Assembly: GCA_937930305.1 (NCBI GenBank)
Contig: CALGLE010000008.1
Coordinates: forward strand, 33,989-97,988
Direction of reading: 5' to 3'
Length of the DNA: 64,000 nucleotides
DNA from: an uncultured Granulosicoccaceae bacterium
GTDB taxonomy: Bacteria > Pseudomonadota > Gammaproteobacteria > Granulosicoccales > Granulosicoccaceae
Both the position numbers and the translations under genes were made by a program. Positions 18,109 to 29,239 of this stretch are shown here, piece after piece; position 1 is the stretch's first letter; every line of letters starts with the position of its first letter. The notes below the pieces were generated by a model that saw only the letters and a list, made by a program, of their open reading frames with translations, ran no database searches and was not told where the DNA came from.

Positions 18109-21100
18109 GTGATAGAAGACGCTATGCGCTAGATGCACGCCATAGATCGTGTGCATCGAGGATTAAAACCACATTCTTCGCATCCGTTGTGTCGATGGTG
18201 TGCTTAGGCACTGCCACCGCCGACGATACCGAAGTGTTTTTCGGGCAAGTTGATCGCAACTCGAACAACCAACCTAACGTCTTGTTTGTGCTGGATACTT
18301 CCGGTTCAATGAATATAAGAGACACTGCAGTCGCGGGTAATGACACACGACTTGAACGCATGAAGGATGCCATGACAACGATTCTGAATCAATCAGATAA
18401 CGTTAACGTGGGCATCATGCGTTTCAACGGTAGCTCTGGTGGGGGCGCTGTTCTTTATCCGATTACGTCAATTAATGAACAGATCTGTGAATCCAATGAC
18501 TGCGGCGAAGTGAACGTCATCGCCAAGATTGCAGGATCAACTGATGACATCGAAGAAATGGGCACAGGTGCCGTTTCCTTAGACGGAAATATTTTATCGT
18601 TGCAGGCGGCTGGCGTTGGTGATGAAAATAGAAAAATCGGCCTTCGATTCAAAGATTTAAACATTCCACAAGGCGCCACGATAACCAGTGCAACGCTTGG
18701 CTTTATCGCACGAGATGACAACAATTCTAGTGCGGATACGATCACCATCCAGACTGAGAGCACCGACAACGCAGCAACTTACGCAGCGAGCGCTAGTAGC
18801 GCCTCAAGTCGCCCTTATGGCACGCCCGCTGTGTGGCAGCCTGAGCCTTGGCAAAAAAATAAGCTTTACAACTCAGTTGACATAGCCAGCCAGGTGCAAG
18901 AGGTTGTTAACCGTGCTCAATGGTGTGGTGGTAACGCCATGGGTTTTATGCTGAGTGGATCCGCAACTCGGGATATCGTATCTTATGATGCCTCACCTGC
19001 GAACTCTCCGGTGTTAAAAATCAGCTACGACAGTACCTCAATCCCAGCGGGTGGCGGTTGTGCTGTGAAGTACGCCATCGCCCAAGTAAGTACCGGTTAC
19101 GATGACGCGGAAGAACAAGAACGCCGGTTCGTAAACCCCTGGAGTCAGGATTTAGAGCTATTCACCGATAATGGAAGCAAACAGACAATCGGTGTTCGAT
19201 TCACCGACGTACAAATTCCGAAAGACTCCGAAATTCTAGAGTCAAACATTACGTTTAAAGCGATTAAGAACAGCTCGGGAACGACGTCCGGCACTATCAC
19301 GGGTGAAAGTAGCGCATCACCTAAAACCTATCAGCGTCAACGTTATAACATCAGTAGACGTCCTCGAACGAATTCGATAGTTGAATGGGACAATCTGAGT
19401 TCAATCGCAACCAATGACCTTGTGGTTACGCCAGATATTTCAAATATTGTTGCGGAACTTACTAGTCGCAGTACTTGGCAATCAGGTAACGCCTTGTCTT
19501 TTATTATGGACAGCAAAACCACCGCCGGCAAGGTGTCGGTGGCGTCTTACAATTATTCGCCAACAGATGCACCCAAATTGGTAATAAAGTACAAATCTAT
19601 TGTACAGCCAAGCACTGAAGCCCCAACTTACATCACCGCTCGTGATCGGCTACTAACTGAAATCACGGGTATGACGGCCACAGGTGGCACACCCGTTGTT
19701 GATGCTTATTACGAAGCAACGCAATACATGTTAGGTGGCGCAGTGGACTACGGAACGCAACGCGGTGTATCCAAAAGTCGATTCCACCGGGTATCGCACC
19801 CACTCGCTTATACCGGCGGAACCCTTTATCGACCTGATGGATGCACGGATAGTGATCCGGATTCCATTGACTGTATAAAAGAGTCTATTAGTGGATCGGC
19901 AAGTTACATCTCACCGATAGAATCCACCTGCCAGACCAATCATATTGTTCTTCTTTCCGATGGAGAGGCTACGTCCAACAGCGCAGTCGGAAAAGTTGAA
20001 TCCTTAATTGGAGAGAGTTGTGCCCCGAACAGCGATTCTAGACAAAAATGTGGGGTTGACCTTGCCGAGTGGCTGCAAACCACTGACCATTCGGATTCAT
20101 TGCAAGGTGAACAAACGATTAAAACCTATACCATTGGTTTTAACATTGACCACCCTTTCTTAAAAAGCATCGCACAAGAAGGTGGTGGTCGCTACTTCAG
20201 AGCCGACAGTGCCGCCGAGTTAGTGGCACGTTTCCAAGATATCTTGTCGGATGTGTATTCAGTTGACACCAGCTTTGTGGCCCCAGGTGCAACGGTTAAC
20301 CAATTTAACCGCCTTACTCACCGGGACGACATTTACTTTGCGCTGTTCAAGCCTGAAGAACGTCCAACCTGGTCGGGTAATTTGAAGAAGTACCAAGTTG
20401 GTTTGACCAATGACGGCACCGTAACGGTTTTTGATCACAGCACTCCCAAAAAGAATGCGGTGGACGAAGAAGCAGGCTTTTTTGACGAAACGGCTAAAAG
20501 TGATTGGAGCACAGTCACTGATGGAAGTGATGTGGCAATCGGTGGTGCTGCAGAAATGCTCTCCACACTCGACGCTTCTAGCAAAGGCTTGTTTGGGCGT
20601 CAGTTGTACACCATTTTGTCAAACACTGACTCCATTCCCAGCGATGGCCTTGAAATTATTGCCGAAGCCAACTTGATTCACGAAGACAACACAAACTTTC
20701 AAGACTCAGATTTAGGTATATCCAGCACTGAAGCAAACGTCGATGACGTTGAAATCAAGCTTGATAACCTATTGAAATGGGCACGTGGTATTGATGTGAA
20801 AGATGAAAACAAAAACGGTGATACAAATGATTGGCGCGCGCACATTGGTGACCCAATGCACTCACGCCCCGTCATTATGAATTACGCTGCCTCACCGGAG
20901 CCGTACACAACCATTTTCTTAGGCACCAACGAAGGTATCGTGCATGCGGTAAACAATGTCGACGGTAAAGAGCTTTATTCTTTTATGCCTAAATCACTGT
21001 TACCGAACATCAAATCTACCTTCGTCAACTCCACAGGAACGAAACACCCCTATGGCTTGGATGGGCCGATTACGACGTGGACTGTCGATGCCAATAATAA

Positions 21101-22445
21101 TGTCATGGTTGATTCCAATGAAAAAGCGATGATGTTCATGGGCATGCGACGTGGTGGATCTAATTACTATGCCTTCGATATAGCTCAACGAAAAAACCCA
21201 AAGCTTAAGTGGGTTATAAAAGGTGGCGACACCCCTACCCCAGGGTTTGAACAACTGGGGCAGTCTTGGTCGCGCATGGTACCCACGAAAATACGCTACA
21301 AGAACGACACTCGAAATGTAGTCATTTTTGGCGGTGGTTACGATCTAAGCAACGATGTTGACTACACTGTCGGTGCGGTTCCTAAATCAGAAGACACCAT
21401 TGGTCGTGCCATCTTCATTGTAGATGCCGAAACCGGTGAACTGATTAACCAAATCGGCCACAGTTCAGATACTGGCGCAGATGTTAAATTCAACGACCTA
21501 AAGTACGCCATTCCATCGGATGTGCGCGTATTGGATATCGACGGAAACGGGTTTGCTGATTCGTTGTTCGTAGGCGATATGGGAGGCCAGGTGTGGCGCT
21601 TCGATTTCAACTTGTATCACGATACCGGTGACTTGCTACAAGGTGGTGTACTGGCTCAATTAGGTTCTACCAGTACCACTTCATTGGTTAATAATCGACG
21701 TTTCTTTTACGAGCCCGATGTGGCGCTGATGCGTGAGAACGGCGAACGATATCTTTCCGTAGCCATCGGTTCTGGCTGGCGCTCACACCCACTCAATACG
21801 GATGTGAAGGATGAGTTTTATGTGATCCGTTCGTATGACGTTTACAATTTGCCAGAAGGCTACGGCAAGAAGGTTGCCGACGGTGATTATAAGCCACTGA
21901 CTCGAGATGACTTAACGGATATTTCCAGTGATGTCGATACTATAGTTAGTAGCCATGGTTGGAGACTTACGTTCAATGATTCTGGTGAAAAAGTACTGGG
22001 AGACGCTCTAACCGTAAACGGTCAAATTGTGTTTACAACCTACATGCCGGAGTCTAATCTGGTGGCCTGTGCGTCTGCTCTGGGTTCGGGTGCGGTTTAC
22101 GCCATGCGAGTGGCAGATGGTCGTCCATCACTCGATTTAGACAACGACGGAAGCAAAACCACCGTGGATCGTCGGGACGTGCTAAACCATGCAGGCGTGC
22201 CGCCTGAGGCAACAGCCCTTATCGTGGAAGGCAATGTTCTCGATACCGATGGCAACCTAACTAAGATCATTAAACCAACGATTTTAGTGGGACCGGAACA
22301 GCCCTTAGATGGTTTGTTTGACACCAATTTAACTCGACGTGAGTTCTGGATTGATGCAGGCATGACACATGAGGGTGCTCGGGGCGCGTCTATTGATGCA
22401 CGTCAGGACAGCTCAACAACAACAGCAGAAACACAGACTCAATAA
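18099..22445 (+). CDS. pilY1: PilY1 tip adhesin with split vWA domain and two inserted modules (copy 2)
   Basis: This 1,448-residue secreted PilY1 protein has a signal peptide of about 41 residues ending in ATA. The MIDAS motif is D66-T-S-G-S (FVLDTSGSM). The vWA domain is interrupted by two modules with cores near 180 and 364, then resumes with T531 (GGTPVVDA) and HIVLLSDGEA near 615-624. The propeller begins near 915 (GDPMHSRP) and ends with a low-complexity Ser/Thr tail. The two calcium-type loops near 902 and 997 carry Asn in place of several Asp residues of copy 1. It is followed by a strong terminator, so it ends the pilus region. Confidence 0.9.
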   Translation: MSISDRRRYALDARHRSCASRIKTTFFASVVSMVCLGTATADDTEVFFGQVDRNSNNQPNVLFVLDTSGSMNIRDTAVAGNDTRLERMKDAMTTILNQSDNVNVGIMRFNGSSGGGAVLYPITSINEQICESNDCGEVNVIAKIAGSTDDIEEMGTGAVSLDGNILSLQAAGVGDENRKIGLRFKDLNIPQGATITSATLGFIARDDNNSSADTITIQTESTDNAATYAASASSASSRPYGTPAVWQPEPWQKNKLYNSVDIASQVQEVVNRAQWCGGNAMGFMLSGSATRDIVSYDASPANSPVLKISYDSTSIPAGGGCAVKYAIAQVSTGYDDAEEQERRFVNPWSQDLELFTDNGSKQTIGVRFTDVQIPKDSEILESNITFKAIKNSSGTTSGTITGESSASPKTYQRQRYNISRRPRTNSIVEWDNLSSIATNDLVVTPDISNIVAELTSRSTWQSGNALSFIMDSKTTAGKVSVASYNYSPTDAPKLVIKYKSIVQPSTEAPTYITARDRLLTEITGMTATGGTPVVDAYYEATQYMLGGAVDYGTQRGVSKSRFHRVSHPLAYTGGTLYRPDGCTDSDPDSIDCIKESISGSASYISPIESTCQTNHIVLLSDGEATSNSAVGKVESLIGESCAPNSDSRQKCGVDLAEWLQTTDHSDSLQGEQTIKTYTIGFNIDHPFLKSIAQEGGGRYFRADSAAELVARFQDILSDVYSVDTSFVAPGATVNQFNRLTHRDDIYFALFKPEERPTWSGNLKKYQVGLTNDGTVTVFDHSTPKKNAVDEEAGFFDETAKSDWSTVTDGSDVAIGGAAEMLSTLDASSKGLFGRQLYTILSNTDSIPSDGLEIIAEANLIHEDNTNFQDSDLGISSTEANVDDVEIKLDNLLKWARGIDVKDENKNGDTNDWRAHIGDPMHSRPVIMNYAASPEPYTTIFLGTNEGIVHAVNNVDGKELYSFMPKSLLPNIKSTFVNSTGTKHPYGLDGPITTWTVDANNNVMVDSNEKAMMFMGMRRGGSNYYAFDIAQRKNPKLKWVIKGGDTPTPGFEQLGQSWSRMVPTKIRYKNDTRNVVIFGGGYDLSNDVDYTVGAVPKSEDTIGRAIFIVDAETGELINQIGHSSDTGADVKFNDLKYAIPSDVRVLDIDGNGFADSLFVGDMGGQVWRFDFNLYHDTGDLLQGGVLAQLGSTSTTSLVNNRRFFYEPDVALMRENGERYLSVAIGSGWRSHPLNTDVKDEFYVIRSYDVYNLPEGYGKKVADGDYKPLTRDDLTDISSDVDTIVSSHGWRLTFNDSGEKVLGDALTVNGQIVFTTYMPESNLVACASALGSGAVYAMRVADGRPSLDLDNDGSKTTVDRRDVLNHAGVPPEATALIVEGNVLDTDGNLTKIIKPTILVGPEQPLDGLFDTNLTRREFWIDAGMTHEGARGASIDARQDSSTTTAETQTQ

Positions 22446-22472
22446 GCTGTTTTCTGTAATTTCCTGACAACG

Positions 22473-22503
22473 AAAAAAGCCCGCTTAACGCGGGCTTTTT
22501 TTT
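22473..22503 (+). terminator. Rho-independent terminator after pilY1 copy 2
   Basis: A GC-rich stem GCCCGC (22479-22484) and GCGGGC (22490-22495) with a 5-nt loop is preceded by a run of A and followed by eight T. It lies 28 bp after the pilY1 stop and just before the small Trm112-like gene. Confidence 0.92.
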
Positions 22504-22518
22504 GATAATCTGTTCAGC

Positions 22519-22704
22519 ATGGATAAAAGACTGCTCGATATACTGGTTTGCCCTGTCACTAAAGGTCGGCTCATCTCACAAGCGGATGAGCTTTGGAGCC
22601 TCCAAGCGGCGTTGGCCTACCCTATTCGCGATGGTATCCCTGTCATGATTGAAGAAGAAGCGCGAACGCTTAGCCATGCTGAAATTGAAGCCGCTCGAAA
22701 ATAG
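22519..22704 (+). CDS. Trm112/YcaR-family small protein
   Basis: This 61-residue protein begins [20 protein letters not shown] and contains [17 protein letters not shown], the signature of the bacterial YcaR/Trm112-like family. Members are small zinc-ribbon-like proteins; eukaryotic Trm112 activates methyltransferases, but the bacterial role is less clear. Only one cysteine (C11) is present, so a full zinc site is unlikely; this is common in the bacterial group. It lies right after the terminator and probably has its own promoter. Confidence 0.85.
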   Translation: MDKRLLDILVCPVTKGRLISQADELWSLQAALAYPIRDGIPVMIEEEARTLSHAEIEAARK

Positions 22705-22750
22705 CCGACCTTGTCGCCCGCATAGTTGGCCGATTTTTAGTTAGCCAAGC

Positions 22751-23413
22751 TCAGTTAGTTATAGTGATCGTAACCACTTCTGAACGCGCTTCCAACCAGC
22801 CCTTCGATGATCCTGCGTACTGACGCATCTGCAGAAACAAAGACTGTTGTGATGCGAGATTACCGGCAACACGAATAGAATCGGTATACGGTTTCCATTT
22901 CGCATTCGAAAACGAACTGTCTGAATCAATTCGGTAATGGCTCGGCGCACCCGTAACGGTTGGGCGAAGTACCAACGCGGCACCTTGGTTTACATCGATG
23001 TTCTGGATGGTGATCGGGGGTATGCCAGGGCCTTCAACCATCGTGCTACCTGCACGGCATCGAGGACCAGGTACACCGTCGACTAAGGTCACTTGCTTGA
23101 CCAAGTTAAAGCCACGCGCCGGCTCTTCAATTCGTATTCCAGCGAAACGGGTTTTAGAAACCGTCACCACCAGCGGTACATTCGGCACATCGACTCGTAC
23201 GATGCCATCGGCGCCAGTAAATTCAGCACCGAATTGCGAGTAGTTGCCGGCTAAGCCAATACATACAGACGCACCCGCAACGGGTTTGCCTGCAGGGTCT
23301 ACAACACGAACCCCGTAAGTGGCAGCTGAAGCTGTGTGCGCGGTGGTCATCGCTGCAACGGCCAACACCGTACCAGCGGTTAATTTTTTAAATGCCGAGA
23401 TTCGATCGTTCAT
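22751..23413 (-). CDS. Secreted protein with an Ig-like/carboxypeptidase-regulatory-type domain
   Basis: This 220-residue exported protein of unknown function has a signal peptide covering about residues 1-33, ending in TASA. The first mature segment TYGVRVVDPAGKPVAGASVC is typical of Cna-B or carboxypeptidase-regulatory beta-sandwich domains. Four cysteines could make disulfides. ATG 23413 was chosen because GGGGA sits 5 nt upstream; an in-frame TTG at 23425 overlaps that ribosome site. An 8-bp inverted repeat lies about 50 bp upstream (23462-23482). Confidence 0.65.
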   Translation of the reverse strand: MNDRISAFKKLTAGTVLAVAAMTTAHTASAATYGVRVVDPAGKPVAGASVCIGLAGNYSQFGAEFTGADGIVRVDVPNVPLVVTVSKTRFAGIRIEEPARGFNLVKQVTLVDGVPGPRCRAGSTMVEGPGIPPITIQNIDVNQGAALVLRPTVTGAPSHYRIDSDSSFSNAKWKPYTDSIRVAGNLASQQSLFLQMRQYAGSSKGWLEARSEVVTITITN

Positions 23414-23461
23414 GTTATTCCCCAAAATTCATTGAATAACCACGCGGCCCCATTGGGGAGT

Positions 23462-23482
23462 CAGTGATTTGACTAATCACTG
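23462..23482. promoter_or_regulatory. Operator-like inverted repeat upstream of the secreted-protein gene
   Basis: CAGTGATT (23462-23469) and AATCACTG (23475-23482) form a perfect 8-bp inverted repeat with a 5-bp spacer. It is about 50 bp upstream of ATG 23413. No T-run follows, so a protein-binding site is more likely than a terminator. The binding protein is unknown. Confidence 0.4.
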
Positions 23483-23627
23483 CTGAGCGTCGTTATTTTG
23501 ACGTAGGACTATTTCACCCTAAGCGCTGATTTTGGTAAGGGATGGGTGTCACAGAAAGTGCGCAGAGCGCGCGAGGGGATGATTGTTTTGAGCAGCACTG
23601 CTCACAGTGCTTATCGATCATGCCAAC

Positions 23628-24230
23628 CTAGGACTGCCAGTTGCGCACATTTCCCGTATCGATGTGGACGAAGCCTGCATTGGCGTAATAACCAACGCCC
23701 CCAGCTTTCATGGCAATCGCATTTTGTTGGATGGCTTTCGCAGGGACACCCGGGATATTGATATCCATGGCACGAGCTTCCATGTGAAGGCTGTACTTGG
23801 CCACGCCATTAGAGCGCTTACGAAGTGCCGCATTGGTCTCCGGGGTGCGATAACCGGATAAAACGTGAACTCGTTCCTCAGTTTCCAGCGAGGATACCAG
23901 TATGTAGAGGTGATCAATCAGTTTCACGTCGATGGCTTTCACACGATTGGCTCGGTGGTCGCGCATGAGATGGTTTATTTCAGCCATCGACTCTGGTATG
24001 TACTCACCATCAGCCCAGTAGACCAGGTCCAATTTCTCCCACGTATGGGCGTTGGCCATGCGCAGGCGCCGCTCGGGTAGCTTCAGTGCGGCAGCCAGAG
24101 GCGACGCACCCAGGGCAAGCGTGCCCAAGCCAAGGCCTAAGCCTTTGTTGAAGAGCCGTCGATTGGGGCTTTGCAGAGACGTAATGTCTGACTGCCAGGC
24201 CGCGATGCGCCGATTTTCAGATGGATTCAT
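23628..24230 (-). CDS. DUF882/MepK-like murein endopeptidase, Tat-exported
   Basis: This 200-residue protein belongs to the M15-type DUF882 (YcbK/MepK) family, which cuts peptide cross-links in peptidoglycan. A twin-arginine signal lies at about 21-48 (SPNRRLFNKGLGLGLG followed by a hydrophobic stretch). The peptidase region contains HVLSGYRTPETNAALR, YSLHMEARAMDINIPG and GGVGYYANAGFVHIDTG. The metal-binding His and Asp residues of SLHMEARAMD and FVHID are present. It acts in the periplasm. The MepK name is by family resemblance. Confidence 0.85.
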   Translation of the reverse strand: MNPSENRRIAAWQSDITSLQSPNRRLFNKGLGLGLGTLALGASPLAAALKLPERRLRMANAHTWEKLDLVYWADGEYIPESMAEINHLMRDHRANRVKAIDVKLIDHLYILVSSLETEERVHVLSGYRTPETNAALRKRSNGVAKYSLHMEARAMDINIPGVPAKAIQQNAIAMKAGGVGYYANAGFVHIDTGNVRNWQS

Positions 24231-24354
24231 GGTGTTCTGATTGTCGAAGGTTGCCTGCCACCGGTCGTCGCAGTACGAAAAGTCAATTTATCGACGCACT
24301 TTGCCATATTTGGCGCAACTTTTCAGCTACATCTTGGTGAGAATTCCACCAGAT

Positions 24355-24831
24355 TCAGACATATTCCACGCTCACGATCTCGTATTCGCGAACTCCACCC
24401 GGGGCTTGGACTCCGACCACATCGCCCTCTTCCTTACCAATCATGGCTTTGGCTACCGGTGAGCCGTACGAGATTAAGCCGGATTTTAAATCGGCTTCAT
24501 CGTCCCCAACGATTTTGTATTTTGTTTCAGCTTCACTTTCTAGGTCCATGAGCAGCACCGTGGTGCCGAATACGACTTTGCCGTTCGGGGACAGTTTGGT
24601 GACATCGATGACTTGGGAGTTACCGAGCTTACCTTCGATATCTTGAATACGGCCTTCAATAAATCCTTGCTCCTCACGGGCTGCATGGTATTCCGCGTTT
24701 TCTTTTAGGTCGCCATGTTCACGTGCGTCAGCAATGGCTTGAATGACTTTCGGACGGCGCACAGTCTTTAATTCTTTCAACTCTTCCTGCAACAAAGATT
24801 CGCCACGGGTTGTAATTGGAACCTTACTCAT
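24355..24831 (-). CDS. greA: Transcription elongation factor GreA
   Basis: This 158-residue GreA stimulates transcript cleavage by stalled RNA polymerase. The N-terminal coiled coil carries [20 protein letters not shown] and [18 protein letters not shown]. The acidic tip (D and E in [10 protein letters not shown]) is intact, and the C-terminal FKBP-like domain ends in [12 protein letters not shown] 24831 begins MSKVPIT, the family start, after a GAGGAAA ribosome site inside the end of carB. It overlaps carB by 4 bp, so carA-carB-greA probably form one transcript. Confidence 0.96.
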   Translation of the reverse strand: MSKVPITTRGESLLQEELKELKTVRRPKVIQAIADAREHGDLKENAEYHAAREEQGFIEGRIQDIEGKLGNSQVIDVTKLSPNGKVVFGTTVLLMDLESEAETKYKIVGDDEADLKSGLISYGSPVAKAMIGKEEGDVVGVQAPGGVREYEIVSVEYV

Positions 24832-27800
24832 GTCATTTCCTCGTGAAGGTCGCTTAGTCGATAAACGGGGCCTTCGGCAGACGATTTCAACGCTTGGCAA
24901 ATAGCATAAGCCCCAGCCAGGGTTGTCGTGTACGGAATTTTTCGACCCAATGCTTCCTGGCGAATGTAAACCGAATCTTCAATCGCCTGGCGCCCGGCCG
25001 TCGTGTTAACGATTAAAGATAGCTCATCATTTTTGATTGCATCAAGAATATGAGGTTGGCCTTGAAGTAATTTATTTATTCTCTCGCATTCAACATTTGC
25101 GCTACGAAGAATGGCTGCAGTGCCACTGGTGGCCACCAATTTAAACCCATTGTCTACCAGCTGTTGCGCCACTTCCACAATCCCGGATTTGTCTGCATCC
25201 TTCACACTCAGCAATGCTGTACCGGCGACCGGTAGGTTAACCGAGGCTGCCAATGTGGCCTTGTAAAACGCTTCGCCGAATGAGCGTCCCGAGCCCATCA
25301 CTTCGCCTGTGGATTTCATTTCTGGGCCCAACAAGGGATCCACTCCCGGGAATTTGGAAAATGGAAATACCGACTCTTTCACACTGGTGAAACCCGGCGT
25401 GGGTACATCATAAACACCTTGTTCATCCAACGATTTACCCGCCATGCACCGAGCGGCTACTTTGGCTAAAGGTACACCCGTTGCCTTTGACACAAACGGA
25501 ACCGTGCGCGCCGCTCTGGGGTTAACTTCAATGATGTAAATTTCCTCGTCCTTGATCGCAAACTGTGTGTTCATCAATCCCACAACACCTAACCCCTTGG
25601 CCAGTTTTTCAACTTGTTTTGTTAAGGCCGCGCACTGGTCTTGCGTTAGTGAGTAAGGCGGTAAGGAACAGGCTGAATCGCCCGAATGAATACCGGCGGC
25701 TTCAATGTGTTCCATGATGCCACCCACCACCACGCGTTCACCGTCTGAGATGGCATCAACATCCACCTCAATGGCTTCATTCAGGAACCGATCAAGCAAC
25801 ACCGGAGATTCATTTGACACACTCACCGCACTGGTCATATAGCGGGCCAGATCTTCCAGGTTTTGCACCACTTCCATGGCTCGCCCACCCAACACATAAC
25901 TGGGTCTAACCACCAACGGAAAACCAATACTTTCCGCTTGCTCTAGTGCTTCCTGCACGGTTCGTACGGTGCAATTCGCGGGTTGCTTTAACCCCAACTT
26001 TTGAATCAGCTGCTGAAACCGTTCCCTGTCTTCAGCCAAATCAATGGAATCTGGACTGGTACCGATAATCGGTGCACCAGCTGCATGTAAAGCTTCGGCC
26101 AGTTTTAGCGGCGTTTGCCCGCCGTAGTGCACGATGACCCCTTTAGGGGACTCAACGTGAATGATTTCTAATACATCTTCCAACGTTAAGGGTTCAAAAA
26201 ACAAACGATCAGAGGTGTCAAAATCGGTGGACACGGTTTCTGGATTGCAGTTGACCATAATGGTTTCATAGCCATCTTCTCGCAGCGCAAGCGCAGCATG
26301 CACACAGCAGTAATCGAATTCAATGCCTTGACCGATGCGATTCGGGCCGCCACCGAGCACCATGATTTTGTCCCGCGAGGTGGGATCGGCTTCGCACACT
26401 TGCTCGTAAGTTGAATACATGTATGCGGTACTGGTGGCAAATTCTGCCGCGCAAGAATCCACCCGTTTGTATACCGGTCGTACCTGAAGATTGTGCCGAT
26501 GTGCGCGCACACTGTCTTCCGATACATCAAGGATATCCGCCAAGCGCGCGTCAGCAAACCCGGCACGCTTTAGCATCCACATCGCATGCTTATCGATGTC
26601 GTTTAATTGCTTACCGACCAAGTCTTGCTCGGCGATAACAATGTCTTCAATGGCCGCTAAAAACCATCGATCAATTTTGGTGGCCTCGTGCACTTGTTCA
26701 AGCGACCAGCCATGACGGAACGCATCTGCCACATACCATAAGCGGCGATCACGAACGATGCGTAAATGCCGCTCAATGATGTCGTTTAAATCTTCTGGCT
26801 TAATGCTCTTGGCATCGAGAATGGGATCAAAACCGTTCACCCCGATTTCTAATCCGCGCAACGCTTTTTGCATGGATTCTGAAAACGTACGACCGATGGC
26901 CATGACTTCACCCACCGATTTCATTTGCGTGGTTAAACGATCATCAGCGGTAGGGAATTTTTCAAACGTGAAACGCGGAACCTTGGTTACGACGTAATCG
27001 ATAGAGGGTTCAAAAGAAGCCGGTGTTAAGCCGCCGGTTATTTCATTCTTAAGCTCATTGAGTGTGTAACCCACGGCCAACTTCGCCGCCACGCGCGCAA
27101 TGGGGAAACCCGTGGCTTTTGAAGCCAACGCTGACGAACGTGACACTCGCGGATTCATTTCGATAATGATCATGTCGCCGTTCTCGGGGTTAATCGCGAA
27201 TTGCACATTCGATCCCCCGGTGTCGACACCAATTCGACGCAACACATCGATGGATGCGTTACGCATGATTTGGTATTCCTTATCGGTGAGCGTTTGTGCC
27301 GGCGCCACCGTAATCGAATCCCCGGTATGCACGCCCATCGGGTCAAGATTCTCGATAGAACAAATAATGATCACGTTATCCGCAGAATCACGTACCACTT
27401 CCATCTCGTATTCTTTCCAACCCAGAACGGATTCTTCCATCAATACTTCAGAGGTGGGTGACAAGGCCAAGCCGCGTGCCACGATTTCATGAAATTCATC
27501 AATATTGTATGCAATGCCACCACCGCTGCCACCCATCGTGAATGAGGGGCGCAGGATGCAAGGAAAACCAATATCGGGCAGCGCGTCTTCGGCATCTTGC
27601 ATGGAATGAATGATGGCCGCCTGAGGTGTGGCTAAGCCAATGCCTGTCATGGCATCTCGAAATTTTTCACGATCTTCTGCTAAATCGATCGCCTCGGGTC
27701 GAGCCCCAATCATCTCCACATCGAATTCTTTTAGAACGCCTTCACGATTTAAATCTAAGGCGCAGTTCAATGCAGTTTGCCCGCCCATTGTGGGCAGCAA

Positions 27801-28055
27801 GGCATCCGGGCGTTCACGTTCGATAATGGTTTTTAGCACACGCCAATCGATTGGTTCTATATAAATGGCGTCAGCCATTTCCGGATCGGTCATGATGGTG
27901 GCGGGGTTTGAATTCACCAAAATGACTCGGAAGCCTTCTTCGCGTAAGGCCTTACACGCTTGCGCCCCAGAGTAGTCAAATTCACAGGCCTGACCAATAA
28001 CAATGGGCCCGGCACCGATGATTAGCACGCTTTTTATGTCGCTGCGTTTTGGCAT
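24828..28055 (-). CDS. carB: Carbamoyl-phosphate synthase large subunit
   Basis: This 1,075-residue large subunit makes carbamoyl phosphate from ammonia (delivered by CarA), bicarbonate and two ATP, for pyrimidines and arginine. Both ATP-grasp halves are present, each opening with a GAGP/GGGP-type motif ([20 protein letters not shown] near residue 10, and [18 protein letters not shown] in the second half). An allosteric methylglyoxal-synthase-like domain forms the C-terminus. The length is standard. It lies 50 bp downstream of carA. Confidence 0.97.
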   Translation of the reverse strand: MPKRSDIKSVLIIGAGPIVIGQACEFDYSGAQACKALREEGFRVILVNSNPATIMTDPEMADAIYIEPIDWRVLKTIIERERPDALLPTMGGQTALNCALDLNREGVLKEFDVEMIGARPEAIDLAEDREKFRDAMTGIGLATPQAAIIHSMQDAEDALPDIGFPCILRPSFTMGGSGGGIAYNIDEFHEIVARGLALSPTSEVLMEESVLGWKEYEMEVVRDSADNVIIICSIENLDPMGVHTGDSITVAPAQTLTDKEYQIMRNASIDVLRRIGVDTGGSNVQFAINPENGDMIIIEMNPRVSRSSALASKATGFPIARVAAKLAVGYTLNELKNEITGGLTPASFEPSIDYVVTKVPRFTFEKFPTADDRLTTQMKSVGEVMAIGRTFSESMQKALRGLEIGVNGFDPILDAKSIKPEDLNDIIERHLRIVRDRRLWYVADAFRHGWSLEQVHEATKIDRWFLAAIEDIVIAEQDLVGKQLNDIDKHAMWMLKRAGFADARLADILDVSEDSVRAHRHNLQVRPVYKRVDSCAAEFATSTAYMYSTYEQVCEADPTSRDKIMVLGGGPNRIGQGIEFDYCCVHAALALREDGYETIMVNCNPETVSTDFDTSDRLFFEPLTLEDVLEIIHVESPKGVIVHYGGQTPLKLAEALHAAGAPIIGTSPDSIDLAEDRERFQQLIQKLGLKQPANCTVRTVQEALEQAESIGFPLVVRPSYVLGGRAMEVVQNLEDLARYMTSAVSVSNESPVLLDRFLNEAIEVDVDAISDGERVVVGGIMEHIEAAGIHSGDSACSLPPYSLTQDQCAALTKQVEKLAKGLGVVGLMNTQFAIKDEEIYIIEVNPRAARTVPFVSKATGVPLAKVAARCMAGKSLDEQGVYDVPTPGFTSVKESVFPFSKFPGVDPLLGPEMKSTGEVMGSGRSFGEAFYKATLAASVNLPVAGTALLSVKDADKSGIVEVAQQLVDNGFKLVATSGTAAILRSANVECERINKLLQGQPHILDAIKNDELSLIVNTTAGRQAIEDSVYIRQEALGRKIPYTTTLAGAYAICQALKSSAEGPVYRLSDLHEEMT

Positions 28056-28105
28056 GGTTTACAAGTTTTCCAAAAATTACCGCGTAAAGAACTGGCGAGT
28101 AAGGG

Positions 28106-29239
28106 TTAAGCTGTCGGCTGCATTAATTGCACGAATTGGTCGAACAACACATCAAGCTCTTGCGGGCCTGGACTGGCTTCGGGGTGGCCTTGAAAACTAA
28201 ACGCAGGCGCATCTAATCGTCGTATTCCCTGCAGAGTTTGATCAAACAAAGACAGATGTGTGATGGCGACGTTGTTTGCTAGGGTGTCTGGGTCAATGGC
28301 AAACCCGTGGTTCTGACTACTAATGAACACCCGACCCGTTGCGGTATCGATAACAGGATGATTAGCCCCGTGATGACCAAACTTCATTTTTTGAGTTTTA
28401 GCCCCTGAGGCTAAACCCAATAGTTGATGTCCCAAACAAATCCCAAAGGTAGGAATGTGGTCATCCACCAAAGTGCGAATCGTTTCGATGGCGTAGTCGC
28501 AGGGTTCCGGATCCCCTGGGCCATTGGACAAAAACAACCCGTCGGGTGACAACGCTTTAATATCATCGGCGCTCGCTGTGGCAGGAACCACAGTGAGTCG
28601 GCAGCCCCGATCGCTCAGCATGCGCAGAATGTTTTGCTTAACGCCAAAATCCATCGCAACGACGTGCTTGCCGTTTGCATCACTGTTTACGTGGCGTGCA
28701 GCGCCGTCTAGTGTCCATGTGCCCGTATTCCATTCATACGGCTCATCCACACTGACCTCTTTCGCCAAGTCCATCCCAGCTAAACCTGGAAATCCTTGCG
28801 CTGCGGCAACCGCTTCTGCCTCACTTAAAGCATCTCCGGTAACAATACAGCCCGCTTGAGCGCCTTTGTCTCGCAGTAGACGAGTTAATGCACGGGTGTC
28901 GATGTCGGAAATGGCAACCACCTTTTCATCACGCAGATAGTCACCCAGCGACTTCTCATTGCGCCAGCTGCTGGCCATGCGAGGCAGATCTCGAATGATT
29001 AGGCCCGCCACCATCACCGAATGACTTTCAACATCTTCCGCATTGGTACCGGTGTTACCAATGTGCGGATAGGTCAGTGCAACCATTTGGCGGGAATAGG
29101 ACGGATCAGTGAGGATTTCCTGATAGCCCGTCATTGCGGTGTTAAAAACGACCTCTCCAACGGCATGGCCTTCACAGCCAATGGCTGTCCCGTAGAACAC
29201 ATTCCCGTCAGCGAGTGCGAGCAGCGCGGCTTGAGCCAA
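28106..29239 (-). CDS. carA: Carbamoyl-phosphate synthase small subunit (glutaminase)
   Basis: This 377-residue glutamine amidotransferase subunit has its nucleophile Cys in [15 protein letters not shown] and the class I triad His in [13 protein letters not shown]. The N-terminal domain reads [13 protein letters not shown]. The start is TTG at 29239 with AGGAAA 5 nt upstream; no ATG nearby fits the family N-terminus. The carA of E. coli is also known to start with TTG, so this may be a conserved low-efficiency start. About 245 bp of upstream DNA separates it from the next gene and should hold the promoter and leader. Confidence 0.96.
   Translation of the reverse strand: MAQAALLALADGNVFYGTAIGCEGHAVGEVVFNTAMTGYQEILTDPSYSRQMVALTYPHIGNTGTNAEDVESHSVMVAGLIIRDLPRMASSWRNEKSLGDYLRDEKVVAISDIDTRALTRLLRDKGAQAGCIVTGDALSEAEAVAAAQGFPGLAGMDLAKEVSVDEPYEWNTGTWTLDGAARHVNSDANGKHVVAMDFGVKQNILRMLSDRGCRLTVVPATASADDIKALSPDGLFLSNGPGDPEPCDYAIETIRTLVDDHIPTFGICLGHQLLGLASGAKTQKMKFGHHGANHPVIDTATGRVFISSQNHGFAIDPDTLANNVAITHLSLFDQTLQGIRRLDAPAFSFQGHPEASPGPQELDVLFDQFVQLMQPTA

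Noticed and set aside
6236..23438. 14-base match AAATTCATTGAATA at 6236-6249 and 23425-23438, both intergenic
   Set aside because: A few matches of this length are expected by chance in 64 kb, and the two sites have different surroundings.
23546..24240. Several plus-strand open frames of 60-85 codons opposite the MepK-like gene
   Set aside because: They are shadows of the minus-strand gene, which has a Tat signal and full family motifs.
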